A stretch of DNA of 64,000 nt, from NCBI GenBank assembly GCA_019095985.1, contig CM032660.1:39716499-39780498 (forward strand), in the 5' to 3' direction. Positions 1-15,698 of the stretch are shown here, one piece after another; the first letter of the stretch is position 1; the number at the start of each line of letters is the position of its first letter. This stretch comes from Streblospio benedicti. Its lineage: Eukaryota > Annelida > Polychaeta > Spionida > Spionidae. The position numbers and the translations under genes were made by a program. Under the pieces are notes generated by a model. The model was not told where the DNA came from. It ran no database searches and saw only the letters and a program-made list of their open reading frames with translations.

Positions 1-2130
1 TCCAACACACCCAACCTAGCTTGGTGTGTGGGGGTGGGGGGGGGTCTGTCTCTAGATGTAAACAAACATTGGGCTGTAAACAAACATTGGGACTGAGTGA
101 CTGTGATGCAGATGTAGTGAATTTAATGTTTTGTTGGATTTTCTTAGAAAATCTGAGTTGTAGGTGAATATATGTGCATTTTATTGTTCTTGAAATGAGG
201 TGAATGTGCAATTTAGAATATATATTACTTATATATTGCATCCTATTCAGAGTAAAATTTGATTCGATTTATCAAACCAATATTTTGATGTAGATCTCAA
301 CCAACACCTGAAAATACTTAAGGTAGAATAAACCTTTTAACTCATTCACAATCATTCTTGAAAGCTTCAGGATTTTTCATGTCGTACAAAGATTTACTTT
401 GATAAATTGCCAAATCGATAAATTATCTTAATGTGTTTCATGTCTAACTTGGTTTGGTTTCCTGGCCTGTGTACTCTTTTAGGCAAATCAGATAAATAGA
501 AAAAGAAATAACTATGATGATGGCTATATATTATTTTTGTGTACACCCACTTTTTTATTTCAATGTTAATTTTTATAAATGAAAATATAGCTTCAGTATG
601 GACTCTACAATCAGAGAAAGTGCTCTAAAGAAAGATGAACACTTGATTACGTAAAGGGTGGACAATTTTGTATCTCAGATAAAAGGTTTGTAATATAATT
701 CTCAAAACATGTGGACCCATGAAGAATGTGATTGATCATATTTTTCATGAATCTATAAAACTGAACTTATTTAATGTGTACATTGTATGTCCATTTTGGA
801 AGTCTGTATGATATTTTTGACCAATGAAGTCAATGCCTCAATTATTTCATGTATTTCTATTTTCATATTGAAATTCACATGTTATGTTGGTACTTTTGGC
901 TTTGTTATGTAGTTAAATTCAAATTACTGTTGAATTTTGTTTCACATTTCATTAATGGTAGGTCCTAAAGTTGATTGTGATATTAAACTGTATGATCATG
1001 AATCATACGCATATTATGTTATTTTAAATTCTGATATTTTACTCAGTATTCATTATTGTTAGTCACAAATGCATTCCCAAATTTAACATATCAATCCATC
1101 AAACAACATAGAAAACGAGGTTGTTACAACTTTCACTACATATAGGTCATCTTTGGTGTACAATTATATATTATAACTGAATAAAAAAAACAATCCCCTA
1201 AATCTCACTTTAGTTCATGACCTCTTCAATTGTTCATCAGATTAGCTCCGACAAGATTTAAATATAATTTGTCTTGATTTAAGAAACACTAAGCAGACCC
1301 CTTTACAGTTGCACCTGTTTAACCGGAAACCATATTTTCAGTTATTTTTTCGAAATTTTTGTTTACTTTAAGGTTGAGTTAGATAAGTCCAATAAATGTG
1401 ATATGAAATATTTTACCCTTTCAAATACATAAAGAATACCACTCAATTGCAAATACGTACGTTGTTCTTGTTATGATAAAAGCGTGAGTCGTATACAAGA
1501 ATGATGTATTCAGCGTGAATTGTGGCGTTTTATTAATCATACATTGTGTTTTAAGAAATGAATAAGTTATTTAAATTTAATAATAGCATGGTAACAAATA
1601 CATAGCACCCAGTAAAACTAGTGGCACATCACTTAGTTCAATGTCACAGTGCTGGGGTGATGCATAGTTGCACAACTCTATATTGTTTACATAAATCACT
1701 AGTCCCGCCGTCTACAATAATAGTACCTCCTTTCAAAACAACTGAATGTCTTACGTTGTGCACTCCCAAGTTATGATGTGTCTGATTCCTTTAATTATAA
1801 ATTAACAACATGGCTGAAAAACCCACTGCCATGTCAGTTCGAACTAGCATTATATTCCTTTGCGGGTTATACGGCAGTTGAAGAGCTTGACAACCCAAGA
1901 AATCATGCTTCAATGTAATATAGATGGATATACAGCATGGGTTATACAACTACTGTAAAGGTAGAAATATTTGCAAACGATTTAATTAACGAAGTTCACT
2001 GTTACAGGAATTAAAATATGTAAATGTGTGAACAGTCCACTGTATATTCCCAATGGTAAACTTTTGCTCCCAAACAATAATCTCATTTTTGGTATAAATT
2101 ATGACAATTGTTTATCAATAAAGCTATAAA
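1..2130. other. 3' flank of SLC13 gene A, no gene recognised
   Basis: AT-rich DNA downstream of the stop codon of gene A. No open frame with recognisable protein content was seen on either strand. It presumably includes the 3' UTR of gene A. The nearest minus-strand AATAAA I found is about 600 bases past the stop (TTTATT on the plus strand near 1529), too far to call with confidence. Confidence 0.5.
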
Positions 2131-5100
2131 TTAGTGGTGCATCATCTTCAGTGGAGGTGCACACGTAACAACAGGTGCTGCTGTTGTCATGTTATGAACA
2201 CCATCTTCGGGGTCCCATGGTAAAACATCTAGAGTAAAATATGCCATCATCCATGTGCAGGTCGCTAATGTTACAACTAGAACACAAAGAAAGTTCAGCA
2301 GAACACCACCCTTTACCTGAAATTTGACAAAATACATATACAGTGATATATCATAAACGTTATAGTTAATATATACAGTTATTTATACATGTATGCACAG
2401 ATCACATTGCTCAATATGATTTTGATCTTATATCTCTTTGAGCTATTTATTGTTGATTTTGTTTGATTCTTTGGAATATTCACTATATTCATGTGTATAG
2501 TGGCAAAAAACTAATGAGTATATCAAGCACGATTATATTTACCATATCGATAACTTTCAGTCTTCCAAATGAATATGCAATGGCATTTGGTGGTCCAGAT
2601 GCAGGTAACATAAATGCGAATGATGTTGAGAAACAAACTGGAAACATGAGGTATAATGGATTCCAACCTAGACTCTCGGCCTGAAATGAAGTAGAATGGA
2701 TGCAGTATAATATACTGGATAGTAGAAGACTGCCATAATAATTTGTGATATGTCCGCCAAACTGTGCCTATTTTACGGTTTATCGTTTTTGCATTGTCAT
2801 ATCTCACAGCTATATATATAATATACAATATACAGCCGTGATCCAACGGGCCTGATATTCATTAATGGAAGTTGCTCTCAAAATGCAACCAATCAGAAGC
2901 TCCACTGTTGAAATGTTCAGCGGCTTTAAACTCCCTCCTAATGATAACGTGATATTGATTTTTTTTCACAGCTGTAAAGCGTAGGTTAATCCGACCGTCT
3001 AACCCACGGCTAGATATGATACATGGACTGGTAAAGGCAGTGTAAAATACAAGACACGCGAAACCGGTGATGTAGTATAGTTATGGAGACATTGGTGCCA
3101 CTTGAATAAACATGTATACGTTGATACTCTCGTCCAAACAGATAACTTCACAAGATTTCTTTAGTCGAGTATTTTCACAATGATATATATTCATGGCTAT
3201 TTGGATGAATATAGATGTTTGTTCGAAGTTTACATAAAGTGAGCTAGCATATGGCAGAAATTTACAGACTTGAGAATTCTTGGAATCTGGGCAAATATTG
3301 CTCTGTTCTGATCCATAGAATATAAACCCAAATGAGTAACATGCATTTTGATATTTGATGGCAGAAAAAACACACTTAAAAACCTTAATACTGGTGAGGA
3401 AAGGAGACTGTCTTACCATTGCTGCCATGATTGGCATAAGTATGGTGCAAGTTGCAGCGTTGCTGGTCACTTCCGTGAGAAGTGACACGAGTGAGCAGAC
3501 GATGATCAGCATGAACCAGCCAGGCAGGCTGCCAAATACAGTGAGTTGCTCACCTATCCATTTAGATAGGCCAGATGTCTGCAAATGTAATCAAGGTACA
3601 GCATGTATGAATTATCAAAATTTCTGTTATGGTTAGTTTCTTTTCGTGTTTAACAAATCAGAAACAACAAATATTTATATAAGTTCATATTTCTTAAGTC
3701 ACAACACTATTTTTTTTACATGCATTGACAGTTTCGCCAAGTGCTGTTGGCACCATCAAAATGACTTCCTGCGTATGTCAGGAGGTCAAATCTACCGATC
3801 CCCGCTGAGAATCGAATATTGTACACTTGCGAGAGTTGGAGGCCCCCTCGTCTCTGTTCATGACCTGCCTGAAAGTCTTGGATCTGCACTGATTCATTGA
3901 TGACTTCAGTCTTCCAATAGCTCTCCCTGTTTATCACACTAGCTTCCACCCAGTCTATTTCGTGGTTCTGCTGGTTCACATGGTCTGTAATAGCACTCTT
4001 GTTCAGTTCCGTTGGAGACTCTTTCTTCATGGATCTGGTGTATGCTAGCTTCTGGTTAGCTTCCACTTCTTTCTGATGTTCCTTCAACCTGGTATGAAAC
4101 TTTCTGTCCATTTCTCCAACGTACACTGTGTCACATGACTTGCATGGAATCTTGTACACAATTTCACATTTGTCCATCTCATCCATTTTGTGTACTAGAA
4201 TGTTCCTGGTGCTTTGCATTGGCTTCACCACCGTAGACACTGGGTGTTTATTCAGAATTCTGGAGATCCCTTCTGTAACACCTTTCACACGTGGTAGGAT
4301 AACCTGGCCTTTCGATCTTTCGCCTCTTTTTCTCTTCTTGTTCTTTTCACCCTTTCTTTCTAATTTGATTGCTATCTGGTGTTTCACTCGTCGGAAAGAC
4401 TATTCAGGGTAGCCACATCGTGTCAGAGCTTCAACTACGTGTTGTTCTTCTTTCTGTCTGTCAACGTTTTCTGTCACTTTGTCATTACCTCTAAGACGGT
4501 ACGTATAACACCTAGCTTGTGTTGTAAAGGGTGGTGAGAGGAGAAGTGTACGTAGGTACTGGCCAGTGTGAGTCCTCTTTCTGTAAACCAGTAATTTCAC
4601 ACTCCTGTCGGGTTTTCGCACGATCAGTGTATCTAGAGAGGGGATGCATCTGTCTCTTTCTTCATGCCTAAACTTGATACTACCAGTCGCATCCACTGTG
4701 TTGAAATGATCTGCATAGGCAGATCCATGTTTTTGGGAAAAGGGGAGGGGGCGCACTTAAGGAAAGGGGGGCGCACTTAAGGATTTCATAAAAAAAACTC
4801 TGCGAAAATGAAGTATTTTGGTGGGAAAGGGGGGGCTGCGCTCCCTGGATCTGCCTGTGGTCTGTGAGGTTCTGGGTCTCTCCTCTCTTTAGCTTCTTTG
4901 GCACATCATCCACATACAACTTCCATACTTGTGGTTTACAAGTGACTGGGGCAGTGGCTATGGCTTTGGTCTCTAACCATTCCATTACATGTTGGCTAAT
5001 ATGGGTGGCATTGGGCTCCCCATGGCTGTGCCGAACTGCTGTTGGTAAATTGTACTTTTAAGCTGAAAGGACGATTTTGATGATGCTCACAGCCGTTGGT

Positions 5101-8100
5101 GAAACTGCCATTGAAGGTAAAATAAAATAGTGTTGTGACTAAAGAAATATGTTATATACTCTACACCACTACAATGACCACGTCCACGTCCAAGAACAAA
5201 TATTTAGCTATATAAATCTTGCAAGCTAGAGTTTGCAAGTCACATAATCATACCATCACATCAACAAAAGCGCAATTATTTATGGAACATCCAAATAAAC
5301 AAATTGATGGTTTCAACACTTGAATATCATGAAGTTTGTAGAGGTTTACCATGCAAGCTTGTCCCAGTGCAAAACCACCTCCCATCAAAAATATAATCGA
5401 CCAGGGATATTTCTTTTGTACCACATCCCATGTTAGCAAGGTTCCAACTTTTGCACTTCCTAAAATATGGTGCTATTTTAAAATGATGTTCACCTATTAC
5501 AATGTACAAATACACAAAGTTTTCTTATGTCTACCATATCATTTCAATTTAATGACGTATTCGCCAAATCACGTAATTAATTGTACCATTTCTCTTGCTC
5601 CACTTGGGTAGTTCCATTGGTATGATGAAAAGAAGAATTGTCATTAGGATTGCGGGCACTGCATCACCAACCGTTCTACAATGAAAGACAGAACAGGTGG
5701 AATGATATATAATTAAATAATCATTTTTACTATGAAGGCAATTGTTATCTTGAACATGCCATATAATAGCTTTGCAATAGGGCTGTTTTGCCATGGTAGA
5801 ATAGCTTTTCATGGGTATATAGTATTGTGTGAATACCAGTAAACGTTTATAATTGTACATGTAGGTTTAACATTTAATTTGACCATCATATGCAAATTAA
5901 TAGTTGATCTATAAATACTCTGCCTCTTAATTCAAATGTGCATGACCAATATTTTAGATACGCGAATATGAAAATATTTGCAAAACAAATACCCAGACTC
6001 AAAAAAAGAAGCCCATCCGTCCATAAATCCAGGCTCGCGAAAAAAGAAGAGTAACACAAGCAAGACAAAGGATGAGCCAGCTGCAACCTCGGCAAACCTA
6101 GTGAAGTGAGAGTTTAGATATAGGTATTAAATCATGTAGGTCATGTACATGGAAATAAATGTGTGAAGAATGCATGAGTTTCTACCTGACCGGTCCCAGC
6201 TCATTATATTCTCGCATAATTATCTTCTTTGCTGCTTCTTCTCTTACAGTATTGCCCCTCGACTTAGTACAGCACCCAAATGTTTCCCTATAATAATAAT
6301 AATATATAAGAGGAAACTAAGAAAGTATATTATACCAATGCCCTGAGTGATATAATACACGGGTGTATTATTTGTACTTGTTTTGCTTGCATGAATATGC
6401 ACGAGAGCCTTTTAAAGCCTTACAATTTATTACATACTTTCTGGGTACCCTCAATTATGTATTATGCGCCATGTGGCAGACACTCGCTGTATTTTGTACA
6501 TGTATATTATAAAATTTTATAATTTTGTTTATAATTTTGCTAGTTTCCTAAATTCACTCTACTTAAAAAAACAACCCTATTTCAGATTACGGTATATGAG
6601 ATTATTTATGCATACTTAAAACAGAAAGGCGTAGAATCTTCAAAGAAAATGAGCATATGAGCCATCCAGTGTGCTGTTCATGTATTCGCAAGCCAACATA
6701 AAGCAGGGTCAAATTAATATGGTGAGAATAAAAGAAAATGAATTATTTAATACCTAACGCCGACATAATAAAGCTGTAGCCAGAACCAGACGACAATGAG
6801 GCACAAGATGGACGTGGGGACCGCGGCCACCATCCACGCCGCATAGGTGACTGGAGACTCGCCCAGACCCTGTTCGTTCCAAACTCTGAATAAAAAATAC
6901 TATTCCTTAAAACAACTGATTCTGATAATGTTTTCTGAAAATAAATGTCAACATTATAAGATTATAGGATACTATATATAATATCATACAAATAAACTGG
7001 TAAATAAAGGAACTACTATTTAGCTCTGAAAGAGACGCGGTTTGGACTGAAGAACTTATTAGCTGTAGTTTTGTACTCACAAATCTGCGTGACCCTTCAT
7101 GATGGCATTTGGTCCCGCACCAGCAAGTGTGGAGATTCCTCCCACATTAGCAGAATAGCATATGCATAATGTCATGCCCTAAACAGAGTATATATTACTG
7201 TATACATCTTCGATTTCAAGCTATATATTCTTTTCACACATATGCATCAACAGAGAGAATTGTGGTATTGTTGTCTTTAATTGGTAGCTCTAAACAAACC
7301 TTGCAAAAGTGCATGTAGTCTGCCTCTTCTTGCTCTTCGGAACTGGTCGTAGAATCTGTGGAGAAAGACTCTCTTTTTGTGGTCACCTCCAAATCTCCTT
7401 GTTCGTCTAATTTGTATGATGATTTCTTCAAATCTTTACTGCAATTAAAAAAACTCATTTATTGATAACTGGTAAGAATGGGCTCTATACTATTAGTAGC
7501 ATCAGTGTTTATGGACATAACTACTAGATTATTGGTACATCTAAAATCACAAATTAAAAGTATCAACTTCTTTACAAGAAACCATGATTAGAAGTGTACA
7601 CAGTATAGTGCTGGTCCATTTGTTTAAATACGTGAATATATCTCGACTAGGTAGCGTTTCTTGTAAGAAGGGATCTTGTCTCGCAAAACTTACCCGTCAA
7701 TAGCATATACCTCGCCACGAAATGATTTGCTCTCCTTGATTTCTGACACTTGATGCAGGTTATCATTTGAATATTGACAGGCTTTATTGTCAAATTCTGA
7801 AAGAATACACACGTGGTGAGAGAAAATAAAAGGGGAGTTTCAGAAGTGAGAAGACTAGGTCTGTAAAGTTTCTTTTTTTTAAGGCACACACATATGAAAA
7901 TGTGTATGTCACTCTAGGAGAACCAAATACACAAAGTTGCAAGCGCTGACATGACTACGATTTTTGTGCATTGTATTGCGTTACATTAGTTCAAATGTTA
8001 GTGGCAGTGGTGGCGAAGCTTTTCTTCCTGTCTAAATTTTCATGATTTTTAGCCACAACCTAGACCACTCACTCTGAGAATCAGATGTCAAGCATCATAG

Positions 8101-11100
8101 GTCTATGTAAACCAGCCGGATATGCACGTCTCTTTGCGTTATAACAAATAAATGGGGGAACCACTGATTGGTCACATATTTAATTAGCAATTACAAGATT
8201 TCCGATGTCATATCTTGACATCTGATTCTGATCATAAAAAGGATATATATAGTTCTTATAATACAAAACCAAAAGTGCTACTCAACCACCATACATCATA
8301 TGTGTCTGTTGCACGACACATATACTGTGAGACCGTAAAATATAACCAGCCGTGCATTGTGACCGGTCATGCAGTCTAGCTGCCGTAAAATGTAACGTCC
8401 GTAAATTGTAACCGATCACACGATGCATTAGATGGCGACCACCCGCTCCCAAGCCCTCAAACCCGTTTCTCGTCATCATAGTTGTAGCGTGCAACTAGAG
8501 AGCTTTCGAATGACACCACGATGTTTTCTCTATCACCACCCACGCCCTGTCGAAGTTACACCTCGGGCAGGCTCACGTGCTAAGCCTGTGAGTGAACAGG
8601 AACAACAAAAACGCGAACTTGAACCCCTTCATTCTCTTTGACCTGTCAACGTATTTATTTGTATGCTACATGAAAATGCGTCTGTTCTTCAAGCTCTTTC
8701 TATAGTGACAATCCCATTGCCTTTTGCCAGAGAACATAACGCGTGAGAATCATGGGCTTGATTACAATTTAAGGTGATCACATTTTGCGGCAGCTAGACC
8801 ATCTTTGTGTCGGTCATATTTTACGGTCTAACAACACACTACTTTCACTTGAAGACTAAGATAGGCCAAGCTGAGATGACGTTTGCACAACAGACGTACG
8901 TGCATCTTCATTGCAATTATTGTGGCGACCAGAGGACCAGCTTATGAAAAGTTGTGGTTGATGATGTTTTAGTTGCAATTAGTTGTGATCAATTATGAAA
9001 GGAACTGTAATGAATATTGGCAGGCAATCAAACTTGAAGTTGCATCCTAATATAAAGGAGTAAGTAACACCCCCACCCACCCACACCCACACATTCCTGC
9101 CACGCGTCTGCTATAGCAGGTCTTAAACGGTGCGTTTGACAGCATCAGAAGCAATTTAAAAGGGCTTCCCCCCAAAAAGCTGATCACATTTTCATTACAT
9201 CCTAAAGCAGTGAACTAAATAAAAGATTCAAAATAAGAAAACACTATAAAGGCAAGCTATGTTTTCTTCAATTTATAATAGGAAAAAAAGATGAAACCCT
9301 CATATAAATAATCTGATATTATCTGGGATAGTATGTACATCCTGGAAGCGATTTGTCCACTATCAATTATTTCTACTAAAATACATTATAGGATTTGGAT
9401 CTATTTAAAAGTTGAAATGCGAACATCTATCAAATAAATTTGATGAAAAAAAAAGTTAAGGTTTAACATTTTGTTACTTGGCATACTGTTCGGCAGATCT
9501 GAAATAAAAGTAAACATAATTATCCTCCTTCGTGTGAATACTTACTAGCGCTTTCCCCCCCTTGCATGCAGTGAATTTATGTATAAGTATACATTCACAG
9601 TGCGAAAGCGACTAACGTAACTCTCAAAACGACTACTGTAACTCAGCAAAAATGGCGACATGAACAGTGCCCGATTCACGTTAGAAACTCGACTATTATN
9701 NNNNNNNNNNNNNNNNNNNNNNNNNNNNNNNNNNNNNNNNNNNNNNNNNNNNNNNNNNNNNNNNNNNNNNNNNNNNNNNNNNNNNNNNNNNNNNNNNNNA
9801 GCCTGATCCCTGTATTCCCCAAACTCCTTGTTAAGCCAAGTCGCTTGGTGTTTGGCTTCCATGCTAGTTCGAAATCCTCATCCAGAGAGAGTGCACCGTC
9901 GTCATTTTTCACAAGTTTCTCCCCCAAGAGTTGACAAGATCTCCCGGACTTGGAGTGGTGACAAGTACCCTACATCAGTAACAAGTGTGACAAGTCGGAC
10001 GGACATTTTAACAGTCAGAAGTTGTCCATAAGAGTTGACAAGTTATCTTTAAAAGTTCACAAGTAATCAGTAAGAGTTGACAAGATTTACGGATTGGAGT
10101 GGTGACAAGGACCCTATCAGTAACAAGTGTGACAAGTCGGACGGACATTTTAACGTCAGAAGTTGTCCACATAAGAGTTGACAAGTTTTACGGACTGAGT
10201 CGTGACAAGGACCCATATCAGTTTTAAAAAAACAAAAAACCTTATCCATTTCACAGGGGCCCAAATGGTCAACTAAGGTGACATCGCCAACGGTTTTTAG
10301 GATTTTGACAAGGTTTTCTGTACTGATATTCAATCCAAGTTCAAGGTCCTTGTCACCGAGGCATTTTGGAAAAAACCAATGTACATCCGTCCATCCGCAA
10401 CAGGTTGCATTGTTTGAGCTAGGATGCTCAAATTTGGCATGTCGCTGGAAATGGTGACCACAAGAACCCTATTTCACATGGGCCCAAACGGTCCATATTT
10501 GGGTTTTTCCATTTATAAAATCACATTCTTTATTACTATTTGAATGCACCATTAAAATCAATATTCTATAACCACAAACTCCAGACACAGCGGCTCCAAA
10601 AATATATTATTGACTTCTTGGTAATAGATGATACTGCTATAAATCAATAATCAGCCAATACATTCCAGTGTATTAAACGTGGTTTGCCCCTCACTGGGGG
10701 CGTTTTTTTTATACACTGTTTTTGGCTCCATCCGTCCGTCCGGCCCTACCTGGGATACATCTGGACTTATATATCAGTAGAGAACGACCTTGTGAACTCT
10801 TTTTGCCATGTGGAGTAATGCAACAAGGACATGCGCTTAAAACGTCAGAAATCGTCCAAAACCCCCAAAAAATCAATAATCTGGCCTAGCTCAACAAGTC
10901 CCCGGATGGACGGATATCCATTGTCCATCCATTGAAAAAAAGACCATGGTCAATTTTAATCGAAATCACATGGCCCCATGTTTACATATTTGAATTTAAA
11001 AAGTATGACGTCAACATCTCCTATGGTCTCCTATTGGCTAATGAAGTCACGTGACACCGCATTCAAAAATATTGGTTTCACATTTCACCGCTAGACGGAC

Positions 11101-13570
11101 CACTTCTGCCCGAAGCTTTGAGCGGTCAGTTTTCAAACTGACTTCATTTCACAGGCAGCCATTGATGCGACAAGTCGGACAGATTTTAATTTTTCAATAT
11201 TTGTGCGCCGAAGGATAAAGGTTGGTCTGTTTTAATTTATTACCCATGTCAGTGTGATCGATAACCTAAGTTTGTGTTATGATTCCATTTCAAATTATTG
11301 TTAATATGCCAGAAATGCGTGTAGAACTTTGAAAAGGACCATATATATGCATTACATATATATTTCATGTGCTATCCTACGAACATTAGTTCCTGAAGAG
11401 CTAAAACAATATAGAGATAAAACATCTATAGATGATCTCTGGAAATATGCCTATCCAACTACGTCTGGTATGTTCATTATAAGATTTTAGGACTTAATTG
11501 GGTTTTGATATGATCAATTATGAAACGGTGGTCTTATCGAATCTGCCTATTTCATGTGAAAACTCTGTAAAATGCATGATTTTAAAAATATTACATAGCA
11601 TTGATGATTGAGCGACCTTAGTAAACATATTTAAAAAGTAAAACGCAATAAAATTTAAAATGAAACGTTTTATCACGTTGTCAAAATATTTTCCCACGCT
11701 AATAAATGTCAAATTCAGGTCAGATGTACCATGGCCCCAATAAATTATCGCGGTCCAATAAAAACTGTTTAAGAGAAATCTTTATCGCCGAATGCTTCTA
11801 AATTTATGCGGAATTACCTATTAAGGTTGTAAATGTTTAATTAAAGATTTTTTATTGGAAATAGTTTAGGTGAATAAATGTAAAATTTACGTTGGTTGAA
11901 TGGACAATTTTTTTTTTCCTAAAAATGTTCTTGACATTTTTATAACAACGACCATATGAACTTTTTTACCATATCACCTCAATTTGTTTTTGTGGAGCTA
12001 AATCTGATTCACATAATCGTCCTCTACAAAATTTATAAGACTAATTTTGTTACATGGTGAAAACAGTAGTTTATGATAAGTGTTTAAAATGTGAAAATAT
12101 AACATGATTTTGGTGAATATTTGAAATGAGGTACATCTATTTTTATCATCTGTGTGTTGAGATATTATCCAAATACATGAAACATATAACCAAACTGTAC
12201 ACGATTATAAAGGGGGGTTAGGTCTTTTTAAAATGTTGAAATAAATAGTTTGGTTCTAATTTAAAGTTATTCCCATATAAAAAACTAGTTTGTTTTGTTA
12301 TATGGTCCATTTAAAAAATACATTTGTTTTTCCTTGAAACAAAGTATTTTTGATTCAAAAAAATCTGCACAAAAATATTATGTATTTACCATGAAACAGA
12401 GCTGTAACATATGAAATGCATTTTAAATGAAACATGAAAAAAAGAACAAAATTTTATATAAAAGTCCTCAACCCTGAACACTGAAAAATTACAAAACCAT
12501 TATTTTTTCATCATATCTGAAACCTTCTATTAAGATACAGTGTTAGCATGTAAAACCTATTCGACATTGTCCCACAGGTCCCTAACCTGTTCTCAAGAGC
12601 TGCCACCTTAAATCAGCTATATACCATATATGGGAATGCCCATAAGTAAACAGCGTCTAGACATTTGGTTGATTGACAGCTAAAGTTTAGAAAAGTTGAA
12701 ATTGGGCATGAAATTATGAATTTATGCATGTAAATACCATTTGGTGCAGCATAGAATTTGCCTCGTACTGTATAGTAGAACCAATATAAGAAGACCACAT
12801 CTCTACATAGACCACCTCTGCAATAAGATCATTTTTCATTATCTAAAACCTTCATAAAGAGACACTCCTCTGTTTGGACCACACAAGTCCATCCTCACAG
12901 GTCATCTTAATACAGAGGTTATATACTGTAGATGAATATTATTTGTTAGTTACCAGACTGTCAAGTTGGGCACATGGTCAATGGCAATGCATATCAGGAA
13001 TAAATGGTCATATTTATCTATTTACACCAAAAGTAGGGAGAAGGGCATTTATGTCCATGTAATGAATGGATTGTGTCAATCCCCATATGTTATGAAAATA
13101 GTTATGGTCTTATATAATTATACATCATTGCACATTGTCATAGATCAGTTCATAATTAAATTATGTTTAAGGACAAATAATTGATATTGCTATATGATTG
13201 TGTATGTTCATTTGGTTTTTGTTTTCAGTTAAAAACGTCAGTATGCCGCGCAAAAAGGGTTATACAAGAGAAAAGAGCATTCGTCTCACTAATAACGAAA
13301 ATGAAAGAAAAATACAAAGTTTTCCAAAAACGCACGGACTTTTCTATTTGTCCTCATCAGAATACAAGGGTTATTGGCCGTGTGAAATCCTGCCAGATGG
13401 ACAAGTGTTGTCTATTACTGAAAAATTCGTGTGAGTATTCATTTTTTACTGAAAATGTTATTCTGTGGTCAGTCAATCACTAATAGGTTTCATTTGCAAC
13501 AAAATTTAAAAGATAAAAAAACATGTCATCTTTGCACGTTTTTTATATAAAGAAAATCAGACATAGATAA

Positions 13571-13601
<31 letters not shown>

Positions 13602-15666
13602 ACGATAGATAATGAATTTTCCCCGTTACCCAGGTGTAAGCCTAGTCTGGTATCCTTACCAGAAGAGTTGGATGGACCAAGATCTGAAGATATTATATCA
13701 AAACACCGAAGTAGGCTTAGATAGACTAAGACTAAGAAATGCTGTATCCGTTCATTCAAATATCCAGAACCTATTGGTTAAAAATCATTTCATACTGATT
13801 GAGGAAATGTGTGGTACCTAATTTTAATGATTTTGTTTCTAAAGTTACAAGGGAGCAGACTGCACCCGAGATATACGACAGCCGTGTGCAGGGTAGGCTT
13901 GTAGTAAAGCGACAGTCCAGATTTTTCAATTCCATAAACTTGTACATGTGTTTAGAACAAACAGTTAATAAGTTGCAAAAGAGCAGCTCTGGTATTATTG
14001 GGAATACAAGAAATAAAGATTTGGTTGCACAGTGGGAGCTTATTAGTGTATACCACAAATTAGGCTACTCGCTGTTCGTAACTTCACGTAACTCAGTCTC
14101 ATCTGAGAATAGTGAATTGTCTCTAAATCACGAATCGAACGGAGCAGATATAAGTTAAATGGAAAGTAAGTGCAGCAAGGTTTGAGGAGCACATGAATAT
14201 ATTTATTATGATTCAATCGGAGAATTTATTGAATATTGACTGAAGTGCTTTATATCGTCAATATCTAATAATTCAGTAAAAAAAATAATGTGATCATCAG
14301 ATTTGTTCGGAGAAAAAATGAAAGACTACTACCATTATAGTGTGCAAAAAATAAGAATAATTGGATGTGGCTTTAATAACACCCGTGCAGTGGTCTATGA
14401 TTTATACATACCTAAATGTATGGACTGTGCACGAAACGTTCCATAATGATTATTTCGAGGGCCCCTGCCTGAAATCACCATTTGTGTTTACTTTTCAGAG
14501 GTTGTTTTTAAACAAAAAGACTTGAGGATAGGGACACGGTCAGGACACATGGGGATCACTTCTGTGGGCTGTACACGAGCATACCTATACATTTCATATT
14601 ATTTTTTTTCTGCTCAACAAATTCTTTTATTATTAGTTCATGGATTCACGTGAACACGTCCTCAATAATATATATGAGAGTTACATTAACTGATGCAACT
14701 GGCTTTTCTTACACATATTTGCTCAGTAAATAGAAATTAAGAAAATTGACATCAACTTAATTAAAGGTTTTTGAATGTGGTAGCGAAATTAATGTTTGCC
14801 TTGTTATTTTCTCTCTTGAATATCATAGGCAAAGCGTAATTGTCATTCTATGATTTACATATACGGGCTTTTATACGGGCCAATACATGGCATGACATTG
14901 TCCTTATTATATTAGGAGCTAGTAATTTTACGCAGCACACTAGTGGTGGGGTCAGAAACTATAGACAACCACCAGAGCACGTCATTCTATGCAAGTGTTA
15001 GTTGCATGATGATCATTATAAGTTTAGTCATAAGTTAGACTCGACCAGCCAGCCTCACTTTGACGGGGCCACGTGGTGGCTCGCTGAAGCTCGCTGTACG
15101 TTGGTCTCTGTTGCTCGAGACTAGTCATAAGTCAGCACTTTGTTCGTGATCTGGACACTTGCCAAATAAGCTTATATGTATCTGACAAAGAGACTTTGTA
15201 GTAACAATGATGTGTGTTGTGGCCGCGATAATGGACACTGCACATTCGCTGTGTGTATGAGTAGAAACCAACAGGAGCACCCGACGACACATATTTCTAA
15301 ATATGTTTCGAATGCATTGGAATGCATAAAAAATCAGTTTAAAATTATTTACTAATAATTAATTGATCAAATGAATTAGTTAAAGCTGTTCCCTCATTCC
15401 CAGCCAGCTGAGGATTTCAAAGTTTGCCAGCCAGGAGGACAAAAGTCTAAGATTCCCAGCTGGTAAAATCAGACGGAATTGAAGGCACAGCTGATGTATG
15501 TATGTATGTATGTATGTATGTATGTATGTATGTATGTATGTATGTATGTATGTATGTATGTATGTATGTATGTATGTATGTATGTATGTATGTATGTATG
15601 TATGTATGTATGTATGTATGTATGTATGTATGTATGTATGTATGTATGTATGTATGTATATGTATG

Positions 15667-15698
<32 letters not shown>

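Noticed and set aside
4128-4412. Plus-strand frame of 94 codons
   Set aside because: Antisense shadow of the GIY-YIG part of the Penelope-like element.
9545-9927. Open frames running across N bases
   Set aside because: They cross an assembly gap of unknown length.
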